A stretch of 64,000 bases of DNA, from positions 19,636 through 83,635 of the forward strand of contig DAOTWY010000015.1 of assembly GCA_034435635.1 (NCBI GenBank), written 5' to 3'. The stretch's first letter is position 1. Every line of letters starts with the position of its first letter. The notes beneath the pieces are model-generated. The model searched no databases, was not told where the DNA came from, and saw only the letters and a list, made by a program, of their open reading frames with translations. Below, one piece after another: positions 31,965-40,845 of this stretch. The position numbers were made by a program, and so were the translations under genes. Source of the DNA: DAOTWY01 sp003696565. GTDB lineage: Bacteria; Chloroflexota; Anaerolineae; Aggregatilineales; Phototrophicaceae.

Positions 31965-32945
31965 TTACAAATAACCATGTTGCTGATACCAAGTATAGGT
32001 ATCTTGCAAACTTTGTTTCATATCAATTTGTGGTTCACCCAGCGCGCGCCAGGCTTTATCAAACCGGAAAAATACATAACGTGTGCCCATACGTGCTTGT
32101 GTCGCATCAATCGGCGTGGGGATACCCAATCGACGCGCTACATCAATCAAGCGGGCAGCTAGCGGCGCAGTGAAGTTCGGCACAAGCAAACGCGGGCGCG
32201 GTACACCTAAAACTTGTGCAATCATCGTAAACCATTCTTGATACGTGTAATTGGCTGTCCCTAAGATGTAACGCTCACCGGTTTGCCCTTGCTCCGCAGC
32301 AGCAATATGCCAGCGTGCCACATCTCGCACATCTGTGACTGCTACGCCACCCCGCGTGATCGGCGTAAACACCCCCCAACGCTTAATTTGAATCATGAAT
32401 GTACCGGAGATCATGTTCAAATCGCCAGGTCCCATAACAACTACCGGATTAACCGTGACCACATCCTGCCCTTGTGCAACAGCTTCAGCCACAACTCCTT
32501 CCGCTAATACTTTGCTATAGCCATAGGGAAAATGCTCCGGTGGTAAATTAAATTGTGCGGTCTCATCAGTGGGATGCGCATCATCAATGCCAACAGCAGC
32601 AGCACTACTTGTAAAAACCACACGCGCCACCCCCGATTGACGTGCTGCCTGTAGCACACGGCGCGTCCCTTCCACATTGGCTTCAAACATCGCTTGCCGG
32701 TTTGCACGCCAATAATCCGCTACCGCCGCCACATGAAAAACCCAATCCACCCCCTCACAAGCAACCCGTAAAGAATCCAGGTCACCCAAACTGCCAATTG
32801 CCGATTCAAACGGGATGCCATCAAGCGCGTTTAATTTGGAGGTTTCTCGGTGCAAAACCCGCACCGAATCCCCCCGTTGAACCAATTGACGGGCAATATG
32901 TGAGCCAATAAAGCCCGTCCCTCCTGTGATCAACACTTTAACCAT
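31965..32945 (-). CDS. Extended SDR-family NAD(P)-dependent epimerase/dehydratase (HpnA-like)
   Basis: The 326-residue cytoplasmic enzyme has the Rossmann start VLITGGTGFIGSHIARQL, DWVFHVAAVADYW, FTSSAAAVG, and the catalytic YGYSK (YxxxK) motif, then a GERYILG substrate-domain segment. The pattern around AAVADYW and the C-terminal YVFFRFDKAWRALGE segment is close to hopanoid-associated HpnA-type sugar epimerases and dihydroflavonol-reductase-like SDRs. No hopanoid gene is next to it, so the substrate stays open. Its first codons overlap the end of the pepF gene by eight bases, so it is translated from the same transcript. Confidence 0.88.
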   Translation of the reverse strand: MVKVLITGGTGFIGSHIARQLVQRGDSVRVLHRETSKLNALDGIPFESAIGSLGDLDSLRVACEGVDWVFHVAAVADYWRANRQAMFEANVEGTRRVLQAARQSGVARVVFTSSAAAVGIDDAHPTDETAQFNLPPEHFPYGYSKVLAEGVVAEAVAQGQDVVTVNPVVVMGPGDLNMISGTFMIQIKRWGVFTPITRGGVAVTDVRDVARWHIAAAEQGQTGERYILGTANYTYQEWFTMIAQVLGVPRPRLLVPNFTAPLAARLIDVARRLGIPTPIDATQARMGTRYVFFRFDKAWRALGEPQIDMKQSLQDTYTWYQQHGYL

Positions 32946-34743
32946 ACAACTGCTCTGCTAGTTCCTCTTCTTGTTGAACCAACGTCGCAAGCACATTCAA
33001 GCCACCGTTCCAAAAGTTAGGATCATTCAAATCCACACCTAAGCCAGCCATAATCCGATCTGGATAGTCTGAATTACCCGCAGCCAAAGCATCAATATAT
33101 TTGGGGGCAAAAGAAGCACCTTCTTTTTGATAAATATCATACAGCGAAAGGACTAACAATTCCCCAAACGCATAGGCATAAACATAACCAGGCGTGTGCA
33201 AGAAATGTGGCACATATGCCCACCACATGCGGTATTGTTCACGCAGGGTGACACTATCACCAAACATAGCACCCTGCGTCTGCATCCAAATATCACTGAA
33301 TTGTTCAGTGGTCAGTTCGCCTTGTGTACGGCGCAATGTATGGAACCCATCCTCAAAGCGGTTCATCGCCACCTGGCGGAAGATCGTGCTAAAACTATCT
33401 TCAATCCGGCTGGCTAACATGGCAAGGCGCGCTTGTGGGTCTGTTTCTCGCCGCAGTAAGTCATTAAAGACCAGCATTTCAGCAAATGTAGAAGCCGTCT
33501 CGGCAGTGGTTAATGGGGTGTATAATCCAAACAACCCACTCTTTTGCCCAGAAAGCAGCATATGAACCCCGTGCCCCAGTTCATGCGCTAATGTGCTAAC
33601 ATCCCGCGCCTGCCCGTCATAATTCAAAAATACATACGGATGCACAGAAGGCACCACCGGGCTAGCATATGCACCACCTCGTTTATTGGGTAAAACCGCC
33701 GCATGAATCCATTTTTCATCAAAAAAGCGTTTGGCAGAATCACCCAACACATTATCAAACGCATAAAACGCATTAAGAACAATCTCACGCGCTTCGTCCC
33801 AGCGATAAGTTTGCTCACTCTGCTTAATGGGCAACGGGGCATAGCGATCATATTCATAGAGTTCGTCATACCCTAAAATACGCCGCTTCAGCCGATAGTG
33901 ACGCATGACTAACTCATAATTGGATGTGACACTTTGCACTAAAGCATCTACTACAGGCTGCGTGGTTTTATTGCTCAAATTGCGCGAATCAAGCCAGTTT
34001 TCATAACGATGTAAGCGGTCATCAATCGCTTTATCCGTCGCCAATACATTGAAGATATAAGTAAACTCCATCGCGCGGGACTTCAACCCTTCCGTAAAGA
34101 CATCCGCCGCTTTTTGGCGCACAGCACGGTCTGGGCTATGCATTTTAGTTAAAATTTGCGTTTGGTTGAGCAATTCGCCATCATAATCATAGCGCATGGC
34201 ACTGGTCATCTGTGTAAAAAAGCGCGTCCATGCTTGCCGCCCAGTCACATTCTTTTCAATGGCAATCCGCTCTTCGGCTTCTGTCATTTGATGCGGTTTA
34301 TACCGCCGTGCCGCCTCTAGGTGATGTGCATATCCCCCTAGTATTGGGTTTGACAAGATGGTGTTAGCCTGTTCATCAGGTAGTTGATTCCACTCCAAAT
34401 TGAAAAAAACCAGCTTTTGCTCAAGCTGCGCATTAAACTCCTGTATTTTCTGGAGTAATGCACCATGTGCAGGGTTGGCAGTATCTGTACTATAAAGCAG
34501 CATGGCAAAACTGCTAATACGCCCTGCCAGATCACGAATTTGTTCCATCGCTTTCATAGCATCCGCAAAATCTTGGGCGTTCATTTGCCCTAGCTTCCCT
34601 TTATAACGGCTAACAAACTCATCTGCCAACGCATGAGATTGCGTCATCTGCACTGGAATTTGCGGATCATCCACGCCAGAAAAAAGTGGCGTTAAATCCC
34701 ACACCACTTCCTCTGCACCGGTTGCTTGTATTGTACTCACCAT
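32938..34743 (-). CDS. pepF: Oligoendopeptidase F (M3B zinc metallopeptidase)
   Basis: The 601-residue enzyme hydrolyses oligopeptides in the cytoplasm. The catalytic motif is LAHELGHGVHMLLS near residue 390 (HExxH with zinc-binding His pair), and the third ligand Glu lies downstream in TAETASTFAEMLV. The all-helical N-terminal half and full length match the M3B family (about 600 residues). It is followed by an overlapping SDR gene; the pairing appears incidental. A 342-base spacer separates it from the divergent pterin dehydratase gene. Confidence 0.95.
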   Translation of the reverse strand: MVSTIQATGAEEVVWDLTPLFSGVDDPQIPVQMTQSHALADEFVSRYKGKLGQMNAQDFADAMKAMEQIRDLAGRISSFAMLLYSTDTANPAHGALLQKIQEFNAQLEQKLVFFNLEWNQLPDEQANTILSNPILGGYAHHLEAARRYKPHQMTEAEERIAIEKNVTGRQAWTRFFTQMTSAMRYDYDGELLNQTQILTKMHSPDRAVRQKAADVFTEGLKSRAMEFTYIFNVLATDKAIDDRLHRYENWLDSRNLSNKTTQPVVDALVQSVTSNYELVMRHYRLKRRILGYDELYEYDRYAPLPIKQSEQTYRWDEAREIVLNAFYAFDNVLGDSAKRFFDEKWIHAAVLPNKRGGAYASPVVPSVHPYVFLNYDGQARDVSTLAHELGHGVHMLLSGQKSGLFGLYTPLTTAETASTFAEMLVFNDLLRRETDPQARLAMLASRIEDSFSTIFRQVAMNRFEDGFHTLRRTQGELTTEQFSDIWMQTQGAMFGDSVTLREQYRMWWAYVPHFLHTPGYVYAYAFGELLVLSLYDIYQKEGASFAPKYIDALAAGNSDYPDRIMAGLGVDLNDPNFWNGGLNVLATLVQQEEELAEQLYG

Positions 34744-34927
34744 AATGAGTTATCCTCATTCTATTTAATTAATTTTAAATCATAGTAACAGATTATAGAT
34801 TGTCCTGCAATGACAGCGTTGGCAGAGAGTGGGGAAGATAGTGGCTAATGATTAAAATGATATGCCTTAAGCATGAGCATCAATTCCACAGGCGAGTTTG
34901 ATCGCTCCATTCATAGGATGAATTAAG

Positions 34928-34944
34928 TTGCCAGGGGATTTATC
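34928..34944. repeat. Dispersed palindromic repeat, copy 3 (half)
   Basis: TTGCCAGGGGATTTAT matches the left arm and loop of the palindrome at 27832; the right arm is degraded (CTCCACAC), so it no longer folds well. Confidence 0.55.
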
Positions 34945-35026
34945 TCCACACAGGAGGTGTATGTACTATTCATCTTTACAGTATCTAAAACCTGATAATA
35001 TTCTAAACTAGCGTTAGGCTGGCTCA

Positions 35027-35035
35027 TGTTAGAAT
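35027..35035 (+). promoter_or_regulatory. Extended -10 promoter element for the pterin dehydratase gene
   Basis: TGTTAGAAT follows the TGYTA pattern and lies 50 bases before the ATG. Confidence 0.4.
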
Positions 35036-35085
35036 AAAAGCAATTTCAGCTATTTCGTTTAACTCAGCCTGGAGGCAAACAGACG

Positions 35086-35379
35086 ATGTCAGCTTTATCC
35101 CAACAAGAACTTGCGCAAGCTTTGGAAACGCTCAAAGGGTGGTCACTAGACAATGATACAATCGTCAAAACATATCAGTTTGAGAATTATTTAGCAGGAT
35201 TGGCATTTGCAACGACAGCGGGCACCATCGCCGAGGCACATAATCATCATCCAGACATCACAATCGGCTACCGTAAAGTGACACTAAGGTTCACCACACA
35301 CGATGCCGGAAATAAAATCACCCAAAAGGATATTGATGTGGCAAAAGCAATCGAAGCAGTTGGATACCCAAAAACATAA
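35086..35379 (+). CDS. 4a-hydroxytetrahydrobiopterin dehydratase (PCD/DCoH family)
   Basis: The 97-residue protein is a complete pterin-4a-carbinolamine dehydratase. The active-site block is EAHNHHPDITIGYRKVTLRF followed by TTHDAGNKITQKD, giving the three conserved His residues. The enzyme dehydrates 4a-hydroxytetrahydropterin, which normally follows aromatic amino acid hydroxylation; no hydroxylase is in the window, and bacteria often carry PCD alone, where a role in molybdopterin or pterin recycling has been suggested. GGAGG precedes the ATG by about ten bases. Confidence 0.94.
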   Translation: MSALSQQELAQALETLKGWSLDNDTIVKTYQFENYLAGLAFATTAGTIAEAHNHHPDITIGYRKVTLRFTTHDAGNKITQKDIDVAKAIEAVGYPKT

Positions 35380-35393
35380 ATCGTCAGCAAATC

Positions 35394-35428
35394 AAAAACA
35401 GGTGCGGAATTGCTCTACACCTGTTTGC
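35394..35428. terminator. Terminator hairpin between convergent genes
   Basis: AAACAGGTG (35396-35404) pairs with CACCTGTTT (35418-35426) around 13 bases. It ends the pterin dehydratase gene and, with the A run on the left, the minus-strand repeat-protein gene. Confidence 0.75.
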
Positions 35429-35443
35429 ATCATACAATCTAAT

Positions 35444-36547
35444 CTATTCAGCATCCATATCCACAGGGACGATGAACCACACATTATTAACTTCATGTCC
35501 ATTGGCATCACCTGGTGCTTCATCCCCAATGAAATAATACAGTGGATAGCCATCCCAGGTGACCATCACCAGAGTATCATCCTCAGCAAAGGGGATAGAA
35601 CCCAGCCGGCTGCTATCGAGTTGTGGTGTGCCGATCAGTGTATCAACATCAAAAGCAAGCAGTGGGGGCCAATTCTCTAAGCATTGCCCTGCACAATTGC
35701 TCACGCCAGGCTCATCATTGGCAAAAACATACAGCGTATAGCCATCTGGTCCAACGAGGAAGTTACCAAGCTCGTCGTTGCCGCCCACCCCAATAATTTC
35801 CGGCGGATAGATAAACCAGACATCTCCCACACCTTGCCCAGTCGTGTCACCGGCTTCAACGTCAGTGATAAAATAATAGAGTGGATAGCCATTATAGGTA
35901 ACTTGTAGCTCACCAGTGTCCTCACGCTCAATCACATCCACTTCGCCCAATAAATAGGGGTTCACGGTGATCTCATCTGCGCTTTCAACAGTGAGTGGGG
36001 GCCAATTCTCCAAGCACTGTCCCGTGCAATTGCTGACACCAGGCTCATCATTGGTGAAGATATAAAGCGTCATCCCCTCACCGTCAGTGATGTAACTGCC
36101 TAAATCTGGACTAAAGCCAATATCCAACGTAAAGGGCAGCACTTCTACAATGAACCAAACATCATTAACACCCTGCCCGTTAGTATCACCCGGAGCTTCA
36201 TCCCCGATGAAATAGTACAGTGGCATATCATCATAGGTGACATGGAAAGTACCATCTTCGTTTTCAATCCAACCGAGCCGGATGTCATTGACCCCTGCAC
36301 CAGCTGTAATCTCATCTATACTGTTGACAAGCAACGGGGGCCAATTCTCTAAGCATTGCCCGGCACAATTGCTCACACCGGGTTCATCATTGGTAAAAAT
36401 GTAGAGTGTCATACCGGCGGAATCAACCAAATAGGTCAGTGTTTCATCCCCACCGGCATTAACCAATCCTTGGTCATCTGTTTCTTGCGCTGCCAATGGC
36501 ATCACCGCAAATAAGAGTGCCAAAAGCAAAATAGTGTACTTTTTCAT
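35444..36547 (-). CDS. Secreted protein with three COG4315-type repeats (Lipoprotein_15 family)
   Basis: A signal peptide (about 1-20) is followed by three near-identical ~110-residue units. Each contains MTLYIFTNDEPGVSNC (TLYVFANDEPGVSNC in the third), then a Cys in G-Q-C-LENWPPL, then a PLYYFI-D-EAGD segment and a NDVWFI end. The two Cys likely form a disulfide in each unit. Single-copy members of this family are widespread secreted proteins without a settled function; three in tandem is less common. It is divergent from an ECF sigma/anti-sigma pair, a neighbourhood often seen for this family, so it is probably their target. Confidence 0.88.
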   Translation of the reverse strand: MKKYTILLLALLFAVMPLAAQETDDQGLVNAGGDETLTYLVDSAGMTLYIFTNDEPGVSNCAGQCLENWPPLLVNSIDEITAGAGVNDIRLGWIENEDGTFHVTYDDMPLYYFIGDEAPGDTNGQGVNDVWFIVEVLPFTLDIGFSPDLGSYITDGEGMTLYIFTNDEPGVSNCTGQCLENWPPLTVESADEITVNPYLLGEVDVIEREDTGELQVTYNGYPLYYFITDVEAGDTTGQGVGDVWFIYPPEIIGVGGNDELGNFLVGPDGYTLYVFANDEPGVSNCAGQCLENWPPLLAFDVDTLIGTPQLDSSRLGSIPFAEDDTLVMVTWDGYPLYYFIGDEAPGDANGHEVNNVWFIVPVDMDAE

Positions 36548-36660
36548 GATTTAACCTCCATATTGAAACATTTAGAATTAGGAATACCCTAAAAAGAGAA
36601 CGTGCATTAGAGTTGATTTAGATGTATTCTCTCATCAAGTATTTATTTTTCGGGAGACAT

Positions 36661-37188
36661 ATGACAGACGAACAGATCATCCAACAGATACAGCACAGGG
36701 ATCAAAATGCCCTGGCTACGTTGTATGATCGATACGGCACAGCGGTTTATAGCCTTGCTTATCAGGTATTGCAGAATACACAATGGGCAGAGGAAGTCAC
36801 GCAGGATGTGTTTATGCGTGTATGGCATAAACATGCACAATGGGACGCACATAAAGGCAAATTGATCAGTTGGTTGCTGACCATGACACGCAACCTTGCG
36901 ATTGATCGATTACGTTCAGAAAATCGGCGTTCTACTGTGTCGTTAGATCATGTCGCTGAACCAAAAGCGGAGATACCAGATAATTACGATCGCACCTTAT
37001 TACAGGATTTGATGAAACAATTACCCAATGAACAAGCTCAACTGATTAAATTAGCATTCTTCCAGGGGATGACACATAAAGAGTTGGCAAAAACATTCAA
37101 TTTGCCCCTAGGGACGGTTAAAACACGGGTGCGTTTGGGGCTACAAAAGCTAAAAGCCTTATGGCTACAAGCAACACGTGAGCGATGA
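36661..37188 (+). CDS. ECF-family RNA polymerase sigma factor
   Basis: The 175-residue protein has sigma region 2 (DRYGTAVYSLAYQVLQN, then WAEEVTQDVFMRVW and LLTMTRNLAIDRLRS) and region 4 (MTHKELAKTFNLPLGTVKTRVRLGLQKLK). It is close to the SigK-like ECF group that pairs with RskA anti-sigma factors. GGGAG stands four bases before ATG 36661; an upstream ATG at 36622 gives 13 extra hydrophobic residues that do not belong to the family. The anti-sigma gene starts ten bases after its stop. It probably activates its own operon and the divergent COG4315 gene. Confidence 0.93.
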   Translation: MTDEQIIQQIQHRDQNALATLYDRYGTAVYSLAYQVLQNTQWAEEVTQDVFMRVWHKHAQWDAHKGKLISWLLTMTRNLAIDRLRSENRRSTVSLDHVAEPKAEIPDNYDRTLLQDLMKQLPNEQAQLIKLAFFQGMTHKELAKTFNLPLGTVKTRVRLGLQKLKALWLQATRER

Positions 37189-37197
37189 GAATAAACC

Positions 37198-37977
37198 ATG
37201 ATGAACAGACGAAATAATTGCGAACAATTGAATGAGTTGTTACCCGCTTATGCGCTGGGGATCGTTGACCACGACGAGCAAGCGGAGGTTGAGCGTCTGC
37301 TGGCGGAATGTCCAGATTATATAGATGAGTTGGCAACATATCAGGCATTGCATGATGCACTATTGCAAGAGGTGCCGCAAATTCAACCACCTGCACATCT
37401 CAAAACGCAAATTATGCAACAAGTAACAGGGGTCGGCATCATACCATCCCAACCCATTACACCCGTATCCAACAACGCTACTGACTCACGAGTGCGGCTA
37501 CTGTTAGTAGCGGCGGCTGTCATGATTCTTGTTTTTGTGGGGATTGTAGCGGCATTGTTGGATCAAACATCACATAATAAGCTGAGCGAGGCTGAAATCG
37601 CCATGCAAACTTTGCTAAAACGTCAGGATGTAGCGAAGTTTGATCTGGTTGATGTACGTGAGGAACAGCATGATACACCTTTACAAGGGGTTGTTCTATG
37701 CCACCCTGATGAGCGACTAGTGTTAATTCAGGTTGAGGGTTTTCCTCTTCTACAGGCGAATGAAGTTTATCAAATCTGGTTGTGGCAAGGTGATGCACGA
37801 ATTGATGGCGGGACATTTCGGGTAGACGAAGAAGGTAACGGGATCATCCTGTTTAATGCGCCAGAGGATATGATCAACTATGACTATGTAGGGATCATCC
37901 GTACAGAAGCACCAGGCAGCTTAAGCCCAACCGGCATGCCAACAGCACGCGCTCAATTATACGCAGATCAGCGATAA
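37198..37977 (+). CDS. RskA-type membrane anti-sigma factor
   Basis: The 259-residue protein has an N-terminal cytoplasmic anti-sigma domain (LLPAYALGIVDHDEQAEVERLL, about 1-70) without the zinc-binding CxxC of ZAS domains, one membrane helix (about 100-122, LLLVAAAVMILVFVGIVAAL), and a C-terminal extracytoplasmic RskA domain with EVYQIWLWQGDARIDGGTF and APGSLSPTGMP. It should hold the upstream sigma factor at the membrane until its outer domain is cleaved or inactivated. The pairing and order match SigK-RskA systems. The signal it senses is unknown. Confidence 0.92.
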   Translation: MMNRRNNCEQLNELLPAYALGIVDHDEQAEVERLLAECPDYIDELATYQALHDALLQEVPQIQPPAHLKTQIMQQVTGVGIIPSQPITPVSNNATDSRVRLLLVAAAVMILVFVGIVAALLDQTSHNKLSEAEIAMQTLLKRQDVAKFDLVDVREEQHDTPLQGVVLCHPDERLVLIQVEGFPLLQANEVYQIWLWQGDARIDGGTFRVDEEGNGIILFNAPEDMINYDYVGIIRTEAPGSLSPTGMPTARAQLYADQR

Positions 37978-37978
37978 A

Positions 37979-38003
37979 GCTAGGGAAAGAGTCCCTTCCC
38001 CTA
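37979..38003. terminator. Hairpin between convergent anti-sigma and epimerase genes
   Basis: GCTAGGG and CCCTAGC arms flank a 10-11 base loop. No T run follows, so efficiency is doubtful. Confidence 0.45.
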
Positions 38004-38013
38004 GCGGTCGGGA

Positions 38014-38964
38014 TTAGCCTGTTTGCTGTAATGCGGTGGGTTTATAGATGGCGTACAGAGCTTGTTGTGCAGTTGGATACCGGAATTGAAAACCCATATC
38101 CATCAATTTTTTAGGAATAGCCTTTTGCCCTTCTGTCAGCAATTTGGAAACTTCTCCAAACGCGATTTTAAATACAAAACCAGGCGTAGGGATGAATGAC
38201 GGGCGATTAAGGGCTTTACCTAACGCCTTAGAAAATTCACGATTGGTGACTGCTTCTGGTCCAGTGAGGTTGAACGCGCCGGATGCATTCCCCTGTTCAA
38301 TCAAAAAGCGAATAGCACGGACTTCATCATCCAGATGAATCCAGGGGAATGGTTGCTTGCCACTACCGATTGGACCACCAGCAAATAACTTAAATGGCAA
38401 CGCCTGACGTGGTAACGCACCACCTTGGTCACTCAGAACAACACCAGTGCGGATAATAGCGCGGCGCACTCCCATTTCTTCCACAGGCGCGGTAGAGGCT
38501 TCCCATTGCTGGCAAACATCCGCTAAAAAGTCATTCCCAGGCGGGGAGTCCTCTGTAATCTCCACATCAAAGGGATGATTGCCATAATAACCAACCGCGG
38601 AAGCCTGAATAACCACCTTAGGCTTTTGGGTGGCAGCCTGAACAGCCTCCGTCACGGCATTACCAGAATTAACACGGCTTTTAAGGATTAGGTCTTTGCG
38701 TTCCATCGTCCACTTGGCAGGCAAAAAACCATCTCCTGCAATGCTAGCACCTGCTAAGTTCACAATCGCATCCGCACCGTTGACCAGATCACCCCAACCA
38801 TCAGCTGTTTGAGCATCCCAAAAATGAAAACTGATTGTTTCTGGAACAGGACCTGCTTGACGTGGGTTACGGCTGAGAATATTGACTTGGTGCTTATCCT
38901 TGCCTAAGCTCATCGCCAAAGCATGACCAATTAAGCCGGTTCCGCCAGTAATGATGACTCGCAT
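38014..38964 (-). CDS. TIGR01777-family NAD(P)-binding epimerase-like protein (YfcH-like)
   Basis: The 316-residue protein starts VIITGGTGLIGHALAMSL and carries SRNP, DAIVNLAGASIAGDG and KPKVVIQASAVGYYG, where the YxxxK of ordinary SDRs is replaced, as is usual in this family. The C-terminal DUF1731-like tail (LLTEGQKAIPKKLMDMGFQFRYP) is present and complete. The family is widespread, related to cell-division inhibitor SulA in old annotations, and has no settled activity. It sits six bases downstream of the GT39 gene on the same strand. Confidence 0.9.
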   Translation of the reverse strand: MRVIITGGTGLIGHALAMSLGKDKHQVNILSRNPRQAGPVPETISFHFWDAQTADGWGDLVNGADAIVNLAGASIAGDGFLPAKWTMERKDLILKSRVNSGNAVTEAVQAATQKPKVVIQASAVGYYGNHPFDVEITEDSPPGNDFLADVCQQWEASTAPVEEMGVRRAIIRTGVVLSDQGGALPRQALPFKLFAGGPIGSGKQPFPWIHLDDEVRAIRFLIEQGNASGAFNLTGPEAVTNREFSKALGKALNRPSFIPTPGFVFKIAFGEVSKLLTEGQKAIPKKLMDMGFQFRYPTAQQALYAIYKPTALQQTG

Positions 38965-38970
38965 GGTAAA

Positions 38971-40845
38971 TCATTCTCCCTCTTCAACCAAAATATCCGT
39001 TATGAATAAAAAGTCTTGTGATTGCACAATTAAACGCTCTAACGGGTCATTGGGATTGTATAACCCGATGATGAGTGCGTAATGAGATGGCGGTAAGTCG
39101 CTGGGTAAGATGAGCGCATGATTATCGATGATCGTTTCTCCAACTTGCCAAGTTGTTGTCGGTCTTAAGCCGGCAGCCGGTTCTGAATCGCGCTGGACGG
39201 CTGGCGGTGGACCTTGTGGCGGGATCATCTGAACAAAGACTTTATAGGGTTGATTGATCGGCGCACTGGTTGACCATTGCAGCTGTATCTGTAGGACATC
39301 CCCCGGGCGCACGTTGGTTGCATTAAGTGCATATCGTGCTAATGTAATTGTCTCACCAAATTGCACACCGGATTCAACCCAAGAATCAAACTGCACAGGG
39401 GTAACATAGCGAACAAGACGAACATCACCAAACCATTGGGTGTTAACCTCATACGCTTCATGATCAAGCGTACTTTCAACAATGTTATTCGGATCTCGCT
39501 CATTCGTCCCCCAAAAAACCGCATAAATACGTTGATGATTCTCAATAATATGCTGAACTTCTGCCAGTGTTGCGGCATCATCCCCACCATAACCACGTGG
39601 AATAGGATATACCGCCGCATCACCATCATAATAATAATAAAATACCTCTTGTTGCCCTGGGGCATTCAGGATGATCGCATCATCTGGACGCGGATCTGTG
39701 TCAATGAGTTGCACAATTGCCCGATAATCATCACGTTGATACTGTGTATAAAGCGGGGAAAGATTGGTGATAAAAGCGATTAATAAGCTAAACGCCCCTA
39801 CGAACGCAGCGAGTTTAGGAATAAAGCGAGCGCGGGGTTCACGTGGTTGCACACACCACAAAGACCAGATTCCCTGTGCAATCCAGAGTGCAACCCCAAT
39901 TTGTGCTGGGAGCAAGAACTTGAGATTTGCCTCACGGAATAACCCCAACGAAAGGAAAACAATCACCGGAATGAAGCCCAACGCTGGGGCAAGCATCATC
40001 TGCCACCAGGGATAAACGCGCCGCTGTTGGATCAAGCCGAATGTCATAAAAAACAACACCGCAATACTCGTGCCACTGCCAACCGTAACCCCAAACGTGA
40101 GATAAGCTAGAATCTGTGCAGCCGCCTGACCAAGTGGGATTGATTCACCGGTATTGGGCCACGTTGTAATCTGATGCCAAGCAGTCGTAACCCAGGGTAT
40201 ATATAAAACTAGTGTCAACACATGAAGCGCAAAATAAGACCATATGACACGCCATGTTTTTTTATTGATAAGCCATAAAAATACGATCACACCCTGAGCC
40301 AACATCACAAACGGGAACGCATATTGTGTGTATAAACCGGCAGCGTTGACCACCGCTAACGCCACCCCCCACCGCCGAGACTCGCCATCGGAGCGAATCC
40401 AACCGATTAACAACCAAAATGCTGCCGCGCTCCACATGGCTAGCAGGGCGTACATGCGTGCTTCCTGCGCATAATAGATGCTGAAAGTGTTGAAAGCCAT
40501 AATGGTCGCTGCCAGTGCCCCAACAGCTGTATTAAATAGTCTACGCCCGATGCCAAAAGTAAACGCCACTGTTATAATGCTAGCCAAAACGGATAAGCTA
40601 CGCAGGGCAAATTCGCTTGTGCCCATCATACGCACCCACCCCGCTAGTAGTAAATAATAGCCTGGCGGATGAATATCACGGGCAGCGTTATCAACAATTT
40701 GAGAAACTGTGCGGGTTGCTTGAACATAGCTATTGCCTTCATCATTCCAAAGAGACTGTGTGCCAAGTTCATGGAAACGCACTGCCGCTGCTAACAAAAT
40801 AATCAGGATAGATAAGATGATGGGTAATCGGTGAAGGATTTTCAT
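38971..40845 (-). CDS. GT39/ArnT-like membrane glycosyltransferase
   Basis: The 624-residue protein has about a dozen membrane helices and the PMT/ArnT (GT-C) features: an N-terminal LWNDEGNSYV motif with catalytic acidic residues in the first outer loop, DIHPPGYYLLLAGWVRMMG, and an EFALRSLSVLASI helix. The last ~200 residues are a soluble outer domain. It likely transfers a sugar from a polyprenyl-phosphate donor to lipid or protein outside. The start codon at 40845 overlaps the stop of the upstream glycosidase-like gene (ATGA), so the two are coupled; longer N-termini are possible but unlikely. Confidence 0.88.
   Translation of the reverse strand: MKILHRLPIILSILIILLAAAVRFHELGTQSLWNDEGNSYVQATRTVSQIVDNAARDIHPPGYYLLLAGWVRMMGTSEFALRSLSVLASIITVAFTFGIGRRLFNTAVGALAATIMAFNTFSIYYAQEARMYALLAMWSAAAFWLLIGWIRSDGESRRWGVALAVVNAAGLYTQYAFPFVMLAQGVIVFLWLINKKTWRVIWSYFALHVLTLVLYIPWVTTAWHQITTWPNTGESIPLGQAAAQILAYLTFGVTVGSGTSIAVLFFMTFGLIQQRRVYPWWQMMLAPALGFIPVIVFLSLGLFREANLKFLLPAQIGVALWIAQGIWSLWCVQPREPRARFIPKLAAFVGAFSLLIAFITNLSPLYTQYQRDDYRAIVQLIDTDPRPDDAIILNAPGQQEVFYYYYDGDAAVYPIPRGYGGDDAATLAEVQHIIENHQRIYAVFWGTNERDPNNIVESTLDHEAYEVNTQWFGDVRLVRYVTPVQFDSWVESGVQFGETITLARYALNATNVRPGDVLQIQLQWSTSAPINQPYKVFVQMIPPQGPPPAVQRDSEPAAGLRPTTTWQVGETIIDNHALILPSDLPPSHYALIIGLYNPNDPLERLIVQSQDFLFITDILVEEGE

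Larger units (their letters stand above)
34744..35085. other. Intergenic spacer between divergent pepF and pterin dehydratase genes
   Basis: This 342-base stretch holds no credible gene of normal size. It contains a half copy of the dispersed palindrome (34928-34944) and an extended -10 element at 35027-35035. AGGAGG followed by a 16-codon frame near 34961-35011 is too short to call. Confidence 0.6.

Noticed and set aside
34961..35011. 16-codon frame behind AGGAGG in the pepF/pterin dehydratase spacer
   Set aside because: The spacing is only three bases and the peptide is too short to support; chance cannot be excluded.
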